From CAYMGM01 sp964390005 (GTDB taxonomy: Bacteria > Pseudomonadota > Alphaproteobacteria > UBA9219), in NCBI GenBank assembly GCA_964390005.1, contig CAYMGM010000001.1, forward strand, positions 186,001 to 250,000: a DNA stretch of 64,000 nt, written 5' to 3'. The notes below the pieces were generated by a model. It ran no database searches. It saw only the letters and a program-made list of their open reading frames with translations, and had not been told where the DNA came from. The translations under genes and the position numbers were made by a program. Positions within the stretch are counted from its first letter, which is position 1. The number at the start of each line of letters is the position of its first letter. Below, piece by piece: positions 31,825 through 40,949 of this stretch.

Positions 31825-32250
31825 ATGAAAAGCTTGGCCACCCTGATCAAATTGCAAAAACTGCGGGTGGACGAGCATCGCCAAATCTTATCGCGCCTGA
31901 TTTTGCGGCTAGAAGGCATCGAACAAGAAATCGAGCGACATGAAGCGCGCGTCGAAGCCGAAAAAACAACCATGCGCGATAATCCGGATTTGGGCATGAC
32001 CTATGGCGCGTTTGTCGCGTGGGCGCTAGAGCGCAGCCGATCGCTAGAAAAGCAACGCCACGCGGCGATCCAAGCGGTTGAAAAGGCGCGCGATCAAATG
32101 GCCGAAGTTTTTGAAGAGCAAAAGCGCTATGAACTGGCGGAAGCCGCGCGGCAGGAAGCCGAACGCCGCGAAGAAGACAAACGCGAACGCGCCTTTTTGG
32201 ATGAAGTGGGCACGCAAAGCTTCATCCGCAAAAAACGACGCGACGGTTAA
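31825..32250 (+). CDS. fliJ: flagellar export chaperone FliJ
   Basis: A 141-residue, highly charged, coiled-coil protein. The N-terminus has L-I-K-L-Q-K-L-R-V-D-E-H-R, and the rest is continuous helix with many Glu, Arg and Gln, ending in basic I-R-K-K-R-R. This composition and the position 12 bases after fliI identify FliJ, which couples FliI to the export gate. Direct sequence conservation in this family is low, so context carries weight. Confidence 0.85.
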   Translation: MKSLATLIKLQKLRVDEHRQILSRLILRLEGIEQEIERHEARVEAEKTTMRDNPDLGMTYGAFVAWALERSRSLEKQRHAAIQAVEKARDQMAEVFEEQKRYELAEAARQEAERREEDKRERAFLDEVGTQSFIRKKRRDG

Positions 32251-32267
32251 ATAAAATTTCGCTCCCC

Positions 32268-32963
32268 CTATCTTAAAGACCAAGGCTTAAGGTGCTTTGA
32301 GGTTTGACCGGTGCCGGTTTGACCTTTGCCGTCTGCTTTGTGTCTTCGGGCTTTGCGCTGTTGGCCGCATCGACCTTTAAACTTTGACGGCGCGCGCGCT
32401 GGTTCGTTCTTGCTCTGCCCTGCGGCTGCCGTTGCTTCGGCGGAGGGGGCCTTGCTTGCAGGGGCTTCCTTTGGGGCCGTTGCCGCCGCGGTTGGCGGCG
32501 TTACCTCGCTGGCTTTTGCTTGTGTGCCGCCAGATTGTGACAAGTCCGTTCCGTTTCTTTTGATTGTTCCAATATTGGATTCTGCCATTGGCAAGCCTGT
32601 GACGGCGCCGACACCATCCAAAACGGTTGAGGCGCCTTCGCCAGCTCCGCCCCCAAAAATGAGGCCGGTTGCACCGCTTGCAAGGCCTGAGATAACATTG
32701 CCTAACCCTTTAATGGGACTCCCAGAAAACATCTTTTTAAAACCGCCAACAATGCCAGGAATACCCACAACGGCTCCAGGGCCTGGAGGCAGGGTTACGT
32801 TTGTCGCCAAGCTTGCTGTGGCCGTGACGATCTCGGTAGCTTTTTGTGCCTTTTCAGCCGTTGTAAGAGGCTGCTTATTCTCAGCCTCTTCTTTTTTAGC
32901 TGCTTGTTTTGGGGGCGCACTATTGGCGCTTTGTACCGGCGATGGCGTCACACGAAGAGGCAT
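32268..32963 (-). CDS. unknown low-complexity protein with Gly-rich hydrophobic core, likely frameshifted
   Basis: A 231-residue protein starting M-P-L-R-V-T-P-S-P-V-Q. Regions: a polar Ala/Lys/Glu-rich start, a hydrophobic Gly/Pro-rich core (about 55-120, with G-P-G-A-V-V-G-I-P-G-I-V-G-G), then an Ala/Pro/Lys-rich linker. The annotated tail after R-A-P-S-K-F-K-G becomes Gln/Arg/His-rich, unlike the rest. The +1 frame from about 32387 continues naturally as K-V-D-A-A-N-S-A-K-P-E-D and stops at nearly the same point. A GC-repeat at 32391-32400 may have gained a base. GGAGAG precedes the ATG. No function recognised; it is convergent with fliJ. Confidence 0.6.
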   Translation of the reverse strand: MPLRVTPSPVQSANSAPPKQAAKKEEAENKQPLTTAEKAQKATEIVTATASLATNVTLPPGPGAVVGIPGIVGGFKKMFSGSPIKGLGNVISGLASGATGLIFGGGAGEGASTVLDGVGAVTGLPMAESNIGTIKRNGTDLSQSGGTQAKASEVTPPTAAATAPKEAPASKAPSAEATAAAGQSKNEPARAPSKFKGRCGQQRKARRHKADGKGQTGTGQTSKHLKPWSLR

Positions 32964-33085
32964 AATATCTCTCCAATAATAGAAAATAATATTCTCAATC
33001 TATTTTGACTTTAGCGTGGATAGGTTAAAGAACTCTCAAATATGGGGCGGAAAACGCGATAATATATTGAATTATATGTATTTAT

Positions 33086-33538
33086 CTAAAATGCAGATTC
33101 AAAGACCCGCGTCTTGAGATCGCGGGTTTCGCCCTTGTTTTTAATAGGAAAAGTCCGATCAGCGGCGGGCGCTTGCACGGCCAAGCGTCGGACGAAACGA
33201 TGAAAGGTCAAAGGGCGCGTGCCGCCAGCCATCATGACTAAAGCGCGCCTATGATCATACGTGCCGGGAACGCCGCTCCGCACGATAAGTTCACCCGTTT
33301 CATCATAGCCAAAGGTGATGCCAAGCAAAGTTTCGGCGTCTGTTCCCATTGGGGTGCGGCTGGAAGGCAAGGTGCGTTGCGACGGCTTATCGTAAAGGCC
33401 AAGGGCAATGAGACTGCGGCCACCTCTTTGAGATACCGTGATCTCGACAAGCTCTTTGCCATCGATTTTCAATAAATGGCAAAGTTTGTCGATTTGGTAG
33501 CGAAGCGCAAGCAAAGGCCTTTTGCAGCCCCGTCCCAT
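33086..33538 (-). CDS. hypothetical protein, 150 aa
   Basis: A soluble protein of 150 residues with no signal or membrane segment. Distinct stretches are E-L-V-E-I-T-V-S-Q-R-G-G-R-S, then G-I-T-F-G-Y-D-E-T-G-E-L, and R-P-L-T-F-H-R-F-V-R. The mix of beta-prone segments and the even codon use look like a real protein, but I do not recognise the family. Neighbours are an unknown gene and topA. The ribosome site is weak, so the start (ATG at 33538) is uncertain and one a few codons downstream is possible. Confidence 0.6.
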   Translation of the reverse strand: MGRGCKRPLLALRYQIDKLCHLLKIDGKELVEITVSQRGGRSLIALGLYDKPSQRTLPSSRTPMGTDAETLLGITFGYDETGELIVRSGVPGTYDHRRALVMMAGGTRPLTFHRFVRRLAVQAPAADRTFPIKNKGETRDLKTRVFESAF

Positions 33539-33638
33539 TCTTATTGGGAACGACTATAGCTGATCGCATCGTAAAAGGTCTTGAAAGAAGCCGCTTTTTG
33601 TAATGGGGGATTTTCAATAATCATGATGAAACCCCATC

Positions 33639-33680
33639 AAAAAACGGCTGGCTTGCCCTTTATTTTGTTGGCAAGCCAGC
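33639..33680 (-). terminator. Rho-independent terminator of the topA operon
   Basis: A perfect 11-bp stem GCTGGCTTGCC with GGCAAGCCAGC, followed in the minus sense by CG and TTTTTT. It lies just after the topA stop at 33686 and closes the pyrB-plsY-dprA-topA direction. Confidence 0.9.
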
Positions 33681-33685
33681 TGCGC

Positions 33686-36412
33686 TTATTTCTTTTTGGC
33701 GGCCGGTTTTTTCGGCGCTGCTTTTTTCTTGGCGGGCGCTTTGGCTGTTTTCGCCTTGGGGGCTGCTTTGGCTTTGGGCGCGGCCTTGGCTTTGGCCGTT
33801 TTGCCGGTGCCGCCTTTGGCGACCTTGGCCGCGATAATCTCAACGGCTTGCTCAAGCGTCAGATTTTCGGGGTCATAGGCTTTTGTTACCGTCGCCATCA
33901 CCTTGCCCCACTTCACATAAGGCCCAAAACGGCCCTTGTTCAGCGTGATCGGCTTTTTGTCGTCTGGATGCTCGCCCAGCGCTTTCGCGCTGCCGCCCGC
34001 GGCCCCGCGGCCTTTATCGGGCTCGGCCATCAAAACGACGGCGCGGTTTAGGCCAATTGACAAAACATCGTCAGCCTCGGGCAGGCTTTTATAGCGCGGA
34101 CCCATTTTGATATAGGCCCCAAAGCGGCCAATGCCCGCCGTAATCTTCTCGCCCGTTTCAGGGTGCGTGCCGACATCGCGCGGCAGATTGAGCAGCGCCA
34201 TCGCCGTGTCGAGATTCAAAAGATTGGGATCCATCCCCTTGGGCAGCGAAGCGCGTTTGGGTTTGGGGGCCGCGTCTTTTTTCTTCTTCGCTGTCTTTTT
34301 CTTTTTGCCGTCTGTTTCTTCGGGGGCTGCGGGCTCCTCGGGTTTGGGGGCTTCCGGGGCAGGGCCTAACTGGACATAAGCGCCATAAGGGCCAACGCGA
34401 ACCGAAACAGGCAAACCCGTCGCGGGGTCGTTGCCAAGCTCACGCGGCGGCAGACGCGCGGCGTCGGCGGCGGCATCGCTGCCACTGACGGCCAGCGGCT
34501 GCGTGTTTTTGCACGTGGGATAATTCGAGCAGCCAAGAAAAGCGCCATAGCGCCCCAGCTTGAGACCCAAGCGCCCATTGCCGCAAACGGGGCAAAGACG
34601 CGGATCGGTTCCATCGGCGCGCGGCGGGAAAAAGTGAGGCCCAAGGGCTTCGTCCAGCGCGTCGATGACATCGCTGATTTTTAGATCTTTGGTGCCGTCG
34701 ATGGCTTTTGAAAAGGCGGTCCAGAAATCATGCATCACGCCTTTCCAAGCCGTGCGCCCGCCCGAGATATCGTCCAGCTTTTCTTCCAAAGCTGCCGTAA
34801 AGCCATATTCGACATAGCGGCCAAAGAAGTTTTCTAAAAAGGTCGTGACGATACGACCGCGATCTTCGGGGATGAAGGCACGTTTATCCAAACGCACATA
34901 ATCGCGTTCCTGAAGCACCTGCATGATGCTGGCATAGGTGGACGGGCGGCCAATGCTCAGCTCTTCCAGCTTTTTAACAAGGCTGGCTTCGGTATAGCGT
35001 GGCGGCGGCTGCGTAAAATGCTGGTTGGGCGCGATGGCTTTGGCTTTGACCGCTTCGTTTGCCGTCAGCGGCGGCAGGCGCGTATCTTCGCCTTCGGGGG
35101 CGACATCGTCTTCATCGCGATCTTCGCGATAAACGCGCAGCCAACCATCAAAGGCGACCGTCGAGCCCGAGGCGCGGAAACGCGCGTCTTTCGTATCAGC
35201 ATCGATATCGACCGTGACTTGATCGATCAGCGCGCTTTCCATCTGCGAGGCCATCGTGCGCTGCCAAATCAGCGTGTAAAGCTTCAGGCTGTCGGCATCC
35301 AACCTTTTGGCCAACGCTTCGGGGCGGCGGAACATATCGGTGGGGCGAATGGCTTCGTGCGCTTCCTGCGCGTTTTTGGCGGCGGCTTTATAAATGCGCG
35401 GCGATTTTGGCACATACGAATCGCCATAGGCTTCGCCGATCAGCTTGCGTGACGCGACAATCGCTTCTTGAGACAAAGCGACGCCATCGGTACGCATATA
35501 GGTGATCAGACCAACGGTCTCGCCGCCGATGTCGATACCTTCGTAAAGATGTTGGGCGATTTTCATCGTCCGGGTCGCGCTAAAGCCCAGCTTGCGCGAC
35601 GCTTCTTGTTGAATTGTCGATGTCGTAAAGGGCGAGAAAGGATTGCGCTTGGTCTGTTTTTTCTCAATCGCGCCGATATGCCACGACAATTTATCCAAAT
35701 AGGCGCGGGCGGCTTCGGCCTCTGCCCCCGTTTGGATCGAAAATTTCTCAAGCTTCTCGCCGCGCAGATGCGTCAAATGCGCGGGGAAGGGGGCGCCTTT
35801 CGCGCCTTGGAACAGCGCGTCGATCGTCCAGTATTCTTGCGCGACGAACTTTTCAATTTCGGCTTCGCGATCGCAAATCAGACGCAAGGCGACCGATTGT
35901 ACGCGCCCGGCCGATTTCGCGCCCGGCAGTTTGCGCCACAAAACGGGCGACAAAGAAAAGCCGACCAAATAATCCAGCGCGCGGCGCGCCATATAGGCAT
36001 CGACCAGATTGTCGTCAATCGCGCGCGGATTTTGCAGCGCTTCCAGAACTTTGTTCTTCGTGATTTCGTTAAATGTAATGCGCCGGACCGGAATATCGCC
36101 GTTCAGTTTCTTTTCACGCAAGACTTGATCGATATGCCACGCAATGGCTTCGCCTTCGCGATCAGGGTCAGAGGCCAGAAAAACGGCATCGGCTTTTTTC
36201 GCTGCGGCGGCAATTTCGCTGACGGGTTTGCTGGCGCGGTCGCTTAGCTCCCAGCGCATCGCAAAATCAGCCTCGGGATCGACCGAGCCATCTTTGGGCG
36301 GCAAATCGCGGATATGTCCGAACGAAGCCAAAACGGTGTAATCGTTTCCCAGATATTTATTAATAGTTTTCGCTTTAGCGGGCGATTCAACAATGACAAG
36401 CTTTTGCGCCAC
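33686..36412 (-). CDS. topA: DNA topoisomerase I
   Basis: Type IA topoisomerase of 908 residues that relaxes negative supercoils. The toprim domain starts L-V-I-V-E-S-P-A-K-A-K-T, with S-D-P-D-R-E-G-E-A near residue 104. The catalytic Tyr is in T-Y-M-R-T-D-G-V near residue 310. One four-Cys zinc finger (C-P-V-C-G ... C-S-N-Y-P-T-C) is near residue 590, followed by C-terminal repeat domains (R-F-G-A-Y and R-F-G-P-Y) and a Lys/Ala/Pro-rich tail. It is the last gene in an operon with dprA, plsY and pyrB; a terminator follows. Confidence 0.97.
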   Translation of the reverse strand: MAQKLVIVESPAKAKTINKYLGNDYTVLASFGHIRDLPPKDGSVDPEADFAMRWELSDRASKPVSEIAAAAKKADAVFLASDPDREGEAIAWHIDQVLREKKLNGDIPVRRITFNEITKNKVLEALQNPRAIDDNLVDAYMARRALDYLVGFSLSPVLWRKLPGAKSAGRVQSVALRLICDREAEIEKFVAQEYWTIDALFQGAKGAPFPAHLTHLRGEKLEKFSIQTGAEAEAARAYLDKLSWHIGAIEKKQTKRNPFSPFTTSTIQQEASRKLGFSATRTMKIAQHLYEGIDIGGETVGLITYMRTDGVALSQEAIVASRKLIGEAYGDSYVPKSPRIYKAAAKNAQEAHEAIRPTDMFRRPEALAKRLDADSLKLYTLIWQRTMASQMESALIDQVTVDIDADTKDARFRASGSTVAFDGWLRVYREDRDEDDVAPEGEDTRLPPLTANEAVKAKAIAPNQHFTQPPPRYTEASLVKKLEELSIGRPSTYASIMQVLQERDYVRLDKRAFIPEDRGRIVTTFLENFFGRYVEYGFTAALEEKLDDISGGRTAWKGVMHDFWTAFSKAIDGTKDLKISDVIDALDEALGPHFFPPRADGTDPRLCPVCGNGRLGLKLGRYGAFLGCSNYPTCKNTQPLAVSGSDAAADAARLPPRELGNDPATGLPVSVRVGPYGAYVQLGPAPEAPKPEEPAAPEETDGKKKKTAKKKKDAAPKPKRASLPKGMDPNLLNLDTAMALLNLPRDVGTHPETGEKITAGIGRFGAYIKMGPRYKSLPEADDVLSIGLNRAVVLMAEPDKGRGAAGGSAKALGEHPDDKKPITLNKGRFGPYVKWGKVMATVTKAYDPENLTLEQAVEIIAAKVAKGGTGKTAKAKAAPKAKAAPKAKTAKAPAKKKAAPKKPAAKKK

Positions 36413-36454
36413 GATATGCTCATCCTTTACTTTGCGCTGCCGGGGAACGGGGAC

Positions 36455-37573
36455 TCAGCCGATCAACGCTACGCGGTTTCCGGGTTGGCGCTCAAGCCGC
36501 CCTGCCAGCTCTAGCTCAAGCAGGATGGTTAGCACCAATGGAAGCGACAAATGACACCCTCTGGCCAATTCGTCAACCAGAACAGGGCAGGGACCCAGAT
36601 TTTCAGCTATGACGCTTCGGGCGGCAGCCAGCTCGGTCTCGCTTGGGGCGGATAGGGGGGCGCCAGACAAAAGGGCCGCGTCTGCTTCGGCCAAGGCGGT
36701 CGGCAGAGCGTAAATATGTTCAAGGATATCAGAGGCTTTCTCAGTTAACACGGCCCCTTGTTTGATCAGATGGTTGGGGCCTTCCGCCCGTGGGTCCAGG
36801 GGTGATCCGGGGACGGCAAAGACCTCACGCCCTTGCTCAAGCGCATAGCGCGCGGTAATCAGCGATCCCGATTTGCGCGCGGCCTCTACCACCACGACCC
36901 CCAGCGAAAGACCGGCTATCACCCTGTTTCGGCATGGAAAAAGCTGGGCGCGTGGCTGGGTGGTCAGGGGCTGCTCGGCCACAATCAGGCCCGTTTCGGC
37001 AATTTTTTGATACAGATCGCGATTTTCTTCCGGGTAGACGACATCGACGCCGCCTGCGACGACGGCGATGGTGCCGCTTGGCAAGCTGGCTTGATGGGCT
37101 GCCGTGTCAATCCCGCGCGCCAGGCCCGAGGCGACGACAAAACCTTCGGTCCCCAAATCTTTGGCCAGTTTTTCGGCCATTTTGCGCCCCGAAAGCGACG
37201 CATTACGCGCCCCGACAACGCCGATGGCCTTTTTCTGAAAAAGACTGAGGTGGCCTAAAACGGTAAGAACAGGTGGCGCGTCTTCAATAAACGATAAAGC
37301 GCGCGGATAAGCGGGGTCGGAAAGAAAGACAAAAGTTCCGCCCGCTTTGTGGACGCGCGCGATTTCGTCGTCAATCGTGGGCCAGGTCGGCATGACGAAC
37401 GACCGTGCCCCGCCCGCCCTTGCCAGATCAGGAAGGGCCTGTAATGCAGCCTGGGCTGAGCCGTACCGCGCCAAAAGCTGGCGAAAGGTTATGGGGCCGA
37501 CTTTATCCGTGCGAGCCAGCCGCAACCAAGCGCGCTTTTCAACGTTGGATAAGGCGTGAGGCGCAACGTTCAT
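36455..37573 (-). CDS. dprA: DNA processing protein DprA
   Basis: Loads RecA onto incoming single-stranded DNA during transformation. The 372-residue protein has an N-terminal helix-hairpin region (W-L-R-L-A-R-T-D-K-V-G-P), the Rossmann-like core with V-G-A-R-N-A-S near residue 118, G-L-A-R-G-I-D-T-A-A-H near 147, F-P-C-R-N-R-V-I-A near 211 and G-S-L-I-T-A near 234, and a C-terminal winged-helix domain. The start overlaps the plsY stop by four bases. Presence does not prove natural competence, as dprA is widespread. Confidence 0.95.
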   Translation of the reverse strand: MNVAPHALSNVEKRAWLRLARTDKVGPITFRQLLARYGSAQAALQALPDLARAGGARSFVMPTWPTIDDEIARVHKAGGTFVFLSDPAYPRALSFIEDAPPVLTVLGHLSLFQKKAIGVVGARNASLSGRKMAEKLAKDLGTEGFVVASGLARGIDTAAHQASLPSGTIAVVAGGVDVVYPEENRDLYQKIAETGLIVAEQPLTTQPRAQLFPCRNRVIAGLSLGVVVVEAARKSGSLITARYALEQGREVFAVPGSPLDPRAEGPNHLIKQGAVLTEKASDILEHIYALPTALAEADAALLSGAPLSAPSETELAAARSVIAENLGPCPVLVDELARGCHLSLPLVLTILLELELAGRLERQPGNRVALIG

Positions 37574-38190
37574 ACTGCGGGATCGTTTTCTTTGGCTTCT
37601 TTGTCAGCGTCCTTTTTTTGGCCGATTTTCGGCTCGGTCCCGGCAAGCAAGCGGCGCATATTGGGATAATGCCGGGCCAAAACGACGACAGCGATAAAGA
37701 TCAGCAAGGGCATCGCATCGGCGCGTCCCATAAGAAGCGCCAAAAACGGCGTCGCGACCAAAGCCGAAAGCGCCGCCAGCGACGAAATGCGTGAGAAAAC
37801 GGCGACAATCAGCCAAATGCCAAGCCCCGCCAAAGCCAAGGTCGGTGCCAGGCCCAAAACAATTCCAAAAGCCGTCGCAACGCCTTTGCCACCTTTAAAG
37901 CCCAGCCATATCGGATAGATATGCCCCAAAAGCGCGGCGGCCCCGGCCAATTGCCCAAGGCCGGGGAAAAAGGTCTCGGCCAGCATGACGGCGGCGGTTC
38001 CTTTGCCGCTATCCAGCACCAGCGTTGCAAAGGCAAGGCCGTGTTTGCCGGTGCGCAAAACGTTGGTTGCCCCAATGTTGCCCGAGCCAATTTTCCGAAT
38101 ATCGCCCGCGCCCGCGGCCCAAGACAAAACAAAACCAAAAGGAATGCTGCCCAAAAGATAGGCGATCAAGACGGCAAGGAAATAGTTCAT
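37570..38190 (-). CDS. plsY: glycerol-3-phosphate acyltransferase PlsY
   Basis: Membrane enzyme of 206 residues that acylates glycerol 3-phosphate with acyl-phosphate, the first step of phospholipid synthesis. Motifs are G-S-I-P-F-G near residue 14, G-S-G-N-I-G-A-T-N near 36, and F-K-G-G-K-G-V-A-T near 98, with five or more membrane helices. A charged Asp/Lys-rich tail of about 15 residues extends beyond the usual end. It overlaps dprA by four bases and follows pyrB by 21 bases. Confidence 0.95.
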   Translation of the reverse strand: MNYFLAVLIAYLLGSIPFGFVLSWAAGAGDIRKIGSGNIGATNVLRTGKHGLAFATLVLDSGKGTAAVMLAETFFPGLGQLAGAAALLGHIYPIWLGFKGGKGVATAFGIVLGLAPTLALAGLGIWLIVAVFSRISSLAALSALVATPFLALLMGRADAMPLLIFIAVVVLARHYPNMRRLLAGTEPKIGQKKDADKEAKENDPAV

Positions 38191-38211
38191 GGGGCTATCC
38201 TTTGGCTGCTT

Positions 38212-39150
38212 TTAGGCGGGGGCTTGACCAAGAAGAAGGCTTAGGCACGCCATACGTACCGCAACGCCCATTTCGACTTGCTCTAAAACAACGCTGTGTT
38301 TGATGTCGTCGGCTAGCTCGGACGAAACTTCGACCTCGCGATTCAAGGGGCCAGGATGCAAGACGATGACATCGGGTTTGGCGGCTTTCAGCTTGGCGTG
38401 ATTCAGGCCATAGGTGCGGTGAAAAGCCTCGTGATCGAGGTTGGCTTCTGCCGCTTGCAATCTTTCATGCTGAATACGCAGCATAATGATGGCATCAGCC
38501 CCTTCAATACCTTTTTCTAGATCGTCGGTCGCCGGGACGCCCAGCTTGTCTAAATCTTTGGGCATAAAGAAAGGCGGCGCGACGACACTAGGGTGCGCCC
38601 CCATCTTTTTCAAAAGATTGATGTTCGAGCGTGCCACGCGGCTGTGTTCGACATCGCCGCAAATCACGACTTTCAGGTTTTCCAACCGGCCTTTGTGGCG
38701 CTGGATGGTAAGTGCATCTAACAAAGCTTGCGTGGGGTGAGCATGCGAGCCGTCGCCTGCATTGACGATGCTGCCATCGACCATCTCGATCAGGCTGCGC
38801 GGCGCACCATTTTCAGGGTGGCGGATGACGAAAGCGTCAATTTGCATGGCGTTGAGCGAGCGCACCGTATCGAAAAGCGTCTCGCCCTTGGTGGTCGAGC
38901 TGGCCGCCAGCGGAATATTGACAACATCGGCCCCTAAGCGGCGTCCGGCGATTTCAAAAGAGGTCCGCGTACGTGTTGACGCCTCGAAAAACAAGTTTAT
39001 GATCGTTTTTCCGTGCAATTCCGCGCTTTTCTTGTTCGGTGAACGATTTTGTTTGGCGTAAGAAGCGGCACGGTTCAAAATGGTTTCTATGTCGGCTTTG
39101 GTCAGCTGGTCGATGCCAAGCAAATGGCGGTGCGGAAAGGGGGCAGTCAT
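38212..39150 (-). CDS. pyrB: aspartate carbamoyltransferase catalytic chain
   Basis: Catalyses the first committed step of pyrimidine synthesis: carbamoyl phosphate and aspartate to carbamoyl aspartate. The 312-residue protein has the phosphate motif S-T-R-T-R-T-S near residue 59, H-P-T-Q-A near 142, and H-P-G-P-L-N-R near 275. ATG at 39150 is chosen; a TTG eleven codons upstream is less likely. No pyrC follows, although pyrB-pyrC-plsY is a common arrangement in this class; plsY comes next directly. No regulatory chain (pyrI) is present. Confidence 0.95.
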   Translation of the reverse strand: MTAPFPHRHLLGIDQLTKADIETILNRAASYAKQNRSPNKKSAELHGKTIINLFFEASTRTRTSFEIAGRRLGADVVNIPLAASSTTKGETLFDTVRSLNAMQIDAFVIRHPENGAPRSLIEMVDGSIVNAGDGSHAHPTQALLDALTIQRHKGRLENLKVVICGDVEHSRVARSNINLLKKMGAHPSVVAPPFFMPKDLDKLGVPATDDLEKGIEGADAIIMLRIQHERLQAAEANLDHEAFHRTYGLNHAKLKAAKPDVIVLHPGPLNREVEVSSELADDIKHSVVLEQVEMGVAVRMACLSLLLGQAPA

Positions 39151-39275
39151 AGGGCTTGGGGTCTCCCGTTTCGAATGAAGCAAAAAATGATCGCGCTAAA
39201 ACTTGACTATAAGCCCCCAAGGTCAACCCCGCAAACGATATTCGCGGGCCCAAGGATAAAGGTAAGGATACAGCC

Positions 39276-40412
39276 ATGGTTGCACGTATTACAAAAGCAG
39301 ATGTTCTGAATGCCCTGCGCGGCGTATTAGCGCCAGACCACGGCGGTCAAGACGATATTGTTGCCAGCCACATGGTCAGCGGCCTGTCTTTGCACGAAAC
39401 GGATAAAGGAACCGATGTGCGCTTTATGATTAGCGCCGATCCGTCAAAGGGGGCTTCTTTGGATGCCATGCGCAGCGCTGCCGAGCGCGCCGTTGAAAAA
39501 TTGCCGGGTGTTCAAAGCGTTGCCGCCGTTCTTATTGCGCATAAAGGGCCTGTGCCTGCGGCGGCAGCGACACCGCGCGTCACAGCGCCTTCCGAGCAGC
39601 AGCCTCCAGCCTTTAAGCCACACCCTGCGCCGATGCCGTTTTATGATCCCATGCATATTCGTCATGTAATCGCCGTAGGCTCAGGCAAAGGCGGTGTCGG
39701 CAAATCGACGACGGCTGTGAACTTAGCAGTCGCGATGGCGGCGCAGGGGCATAAGGTTGGTCTGTTGGATGCCGATGTTCACGGCCCTTCTGTGCCAAAG
39801 CTGTTGGGGCTTGAAGGTAAGCCGATGCTGGATGGCGATAACAAGCTGATACCTTTTGAAAAACATGGCGTTCGTTCGATGTCTGTCGGGTTTCTGGTCG
39901 ATGAACGCGCGCCTTTGATCTGGCGCGGGCCGATGGTTCATGGCGCGTTGAAACAGCTTTTCCAAGACGTGGCTTGGGGCGATTTGGATGTTATGGTCGT
40001 TGATATGCCGCCCGGCACGGGGGATGCGGCGCTGACTTTGATCCAAAATGCCAATTTGTCGGGTGCCGTCGTTGTTTCGACGCCGCAAGATTTGGCGCTT
40101 TTAGATGCACGCAAAAGTATCGGCCTTTTCCAAAAAGCCAATGTGCCGATTTTGGGAATTGTCGAAAACATGGGGGCCTTTATTTGTCCGCATTGCGGCA
40201 AGCCCACCGAGATTTTCAGCCAAGGCGGGGCCGAAAAAGAAGCTTTCGATCTGCATATCCCGTTTTTAGGGCGGATTCCATTGGATTTGGCTTTGCGCCA
40301 GACGTCGGATGCCGGAACGCCCATGGTGACGGCCCAGCCCGAAAGCCCGCATGCCAAAGCGTATCGTTCGATGGCCGAAGCTATTTTCTTGTCGCTTGAG
40401 AACGATCCTTAA
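39276..40412 (+). CDS. mrp: Mrp/ApbC-type iron-sulfur carrier ATPase
   Basis: P-loop ATPase of 378 residues that scaffolds and delivers Fe-S clusters. An N-terminal MIP18-like domain (about 1-90) is joined by a Pro/Ala linker to the ATPase: G-S-G-K-G-G-V-G-K-S-T-T near residue 136, D-A-D-V-H-G-P near 164, and V-V-D-M-P-P-G-T-G near 244. The C-terminal C-P-H-C (about 302) binds the cluster as a dimer. It is divergent from pyrB. Its stop overlaps the next convergent gene by four bases. Confidence 0.94.
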   Translation: MVARITKADVLNALRGVLAPDHGGQDDIVASHMVSGLSLHETDKGTDVRFMISADPSKGASLDAMRSAAERAVEKLPGVQSVAAVLIAHKGPVPAAAATPRVTAPSEQQPPAFKPHPAPMPFYDPMHIRHVIAVGSGKGGVGKSTTAVNLAVAMAAQGHKVGLLDADVHGPSVPKLLGLEGKPMLDGDNKLIPFEKHGVRSMSVGFLVDERAPLIWRGPMVHGALKQLFQDVAWGDLDVMVVDMPPGTGDAALTLIQNANLSGAVVVSTPQDLALLDARKSIGLFQKANVPILGIVENMGAFICPHCGKPTEIFSQGGAEKEAFDLHIPFLGRIPLDLALRQTSDAGTPMVTAQPESPHAKAYRSMAEAIFLSLENDP

Positions 40413-40753
40413 TCGAGGCGCGTGCTTGACGCCTTGTCATAGATTTCTTGGATCATGACGCGCAGTTTGACGCGATAGCTCATGCGTTCTTGCACGGCCT
40501 GGGGCAAATCAGCCATCTTAAGCACGTTTTTCTTCAGAAGAGCCATAACGACATCTTCAATCGCGCGCGACATGGCAACGTCTGATTGACGCAATTCATC
40601 CAAGTACTTTTGAATTTGCGTGGGGTCTTGCCCGCGCGCTTTTAGAAAAGTGATAAGATCGGGATGATCGTGCGCAATCATTTCCGCGCCGATAATGGGG
40701 CGCGCATCGACGCGAAGAATGTTTTTGTTGGCGTCACGGACAATATAAGGCAT
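40409..40753 (-). CDS. conserved-looking hypothetical protein, 114 aa
   Basis: A 114-residue soluble protein beginning M-P-Y-I-V-R-D-A-N-K. The first 40 residues are beta-prone with D-H-P-D-L-I-T-F-L near residue 29; the rest is helical with S-R-A-I-E-D-V-V-M-A-L-L and R-M-S-Y-R-V-K-L-R. I recall similar short proteins beside alphaproteobacterial core genes but cannot name a family. It is convergent with mrp and lies opposite gapR. The AGGTCC site before the ATG is modest. Confidence 0.65.
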   Translation of the reverse strand: MPYIVRDANKNILRVDARPIIGAEMIAHDHPDLITFLKARGQDPTQIQKYLDELRQSDVAMSRAIEDVVMALLKKNVLKMADLPQAVQERMSYRVKLRVMIQEIYDKASSTRLD

Positions 40754-40949
40754 TGGACCTCTTTGTTTTTCTATTTGTTGCTATTCTAAAAGCGCATTTC
40801 TTGACGCTTCGTAAACAAGGAAGGCAAAACTGGGTTCATAAAATGCGTTCTTACCGAAATCGAGGCTGGACCTTGGCCGCGCCGTGGTTTACAAGGCCTG
40901 CCTTGCACGTTTTCAAACCTTGATTTGCAATCCGACATAAGGAGGCATG

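Noticed and set aside
32326..32979. 217-codon plus-strand frame opposite the unknown gene at 32268
   Set aside because: The minus-strand start has GGAGAG and a natural composition; the plus frame is its antisense shadow.
35468..36247. 259-codon plus-strand frame inside topA
   Set aside because: Antisense shadow of the topoisomerase gene, Arg/Phe-rich.
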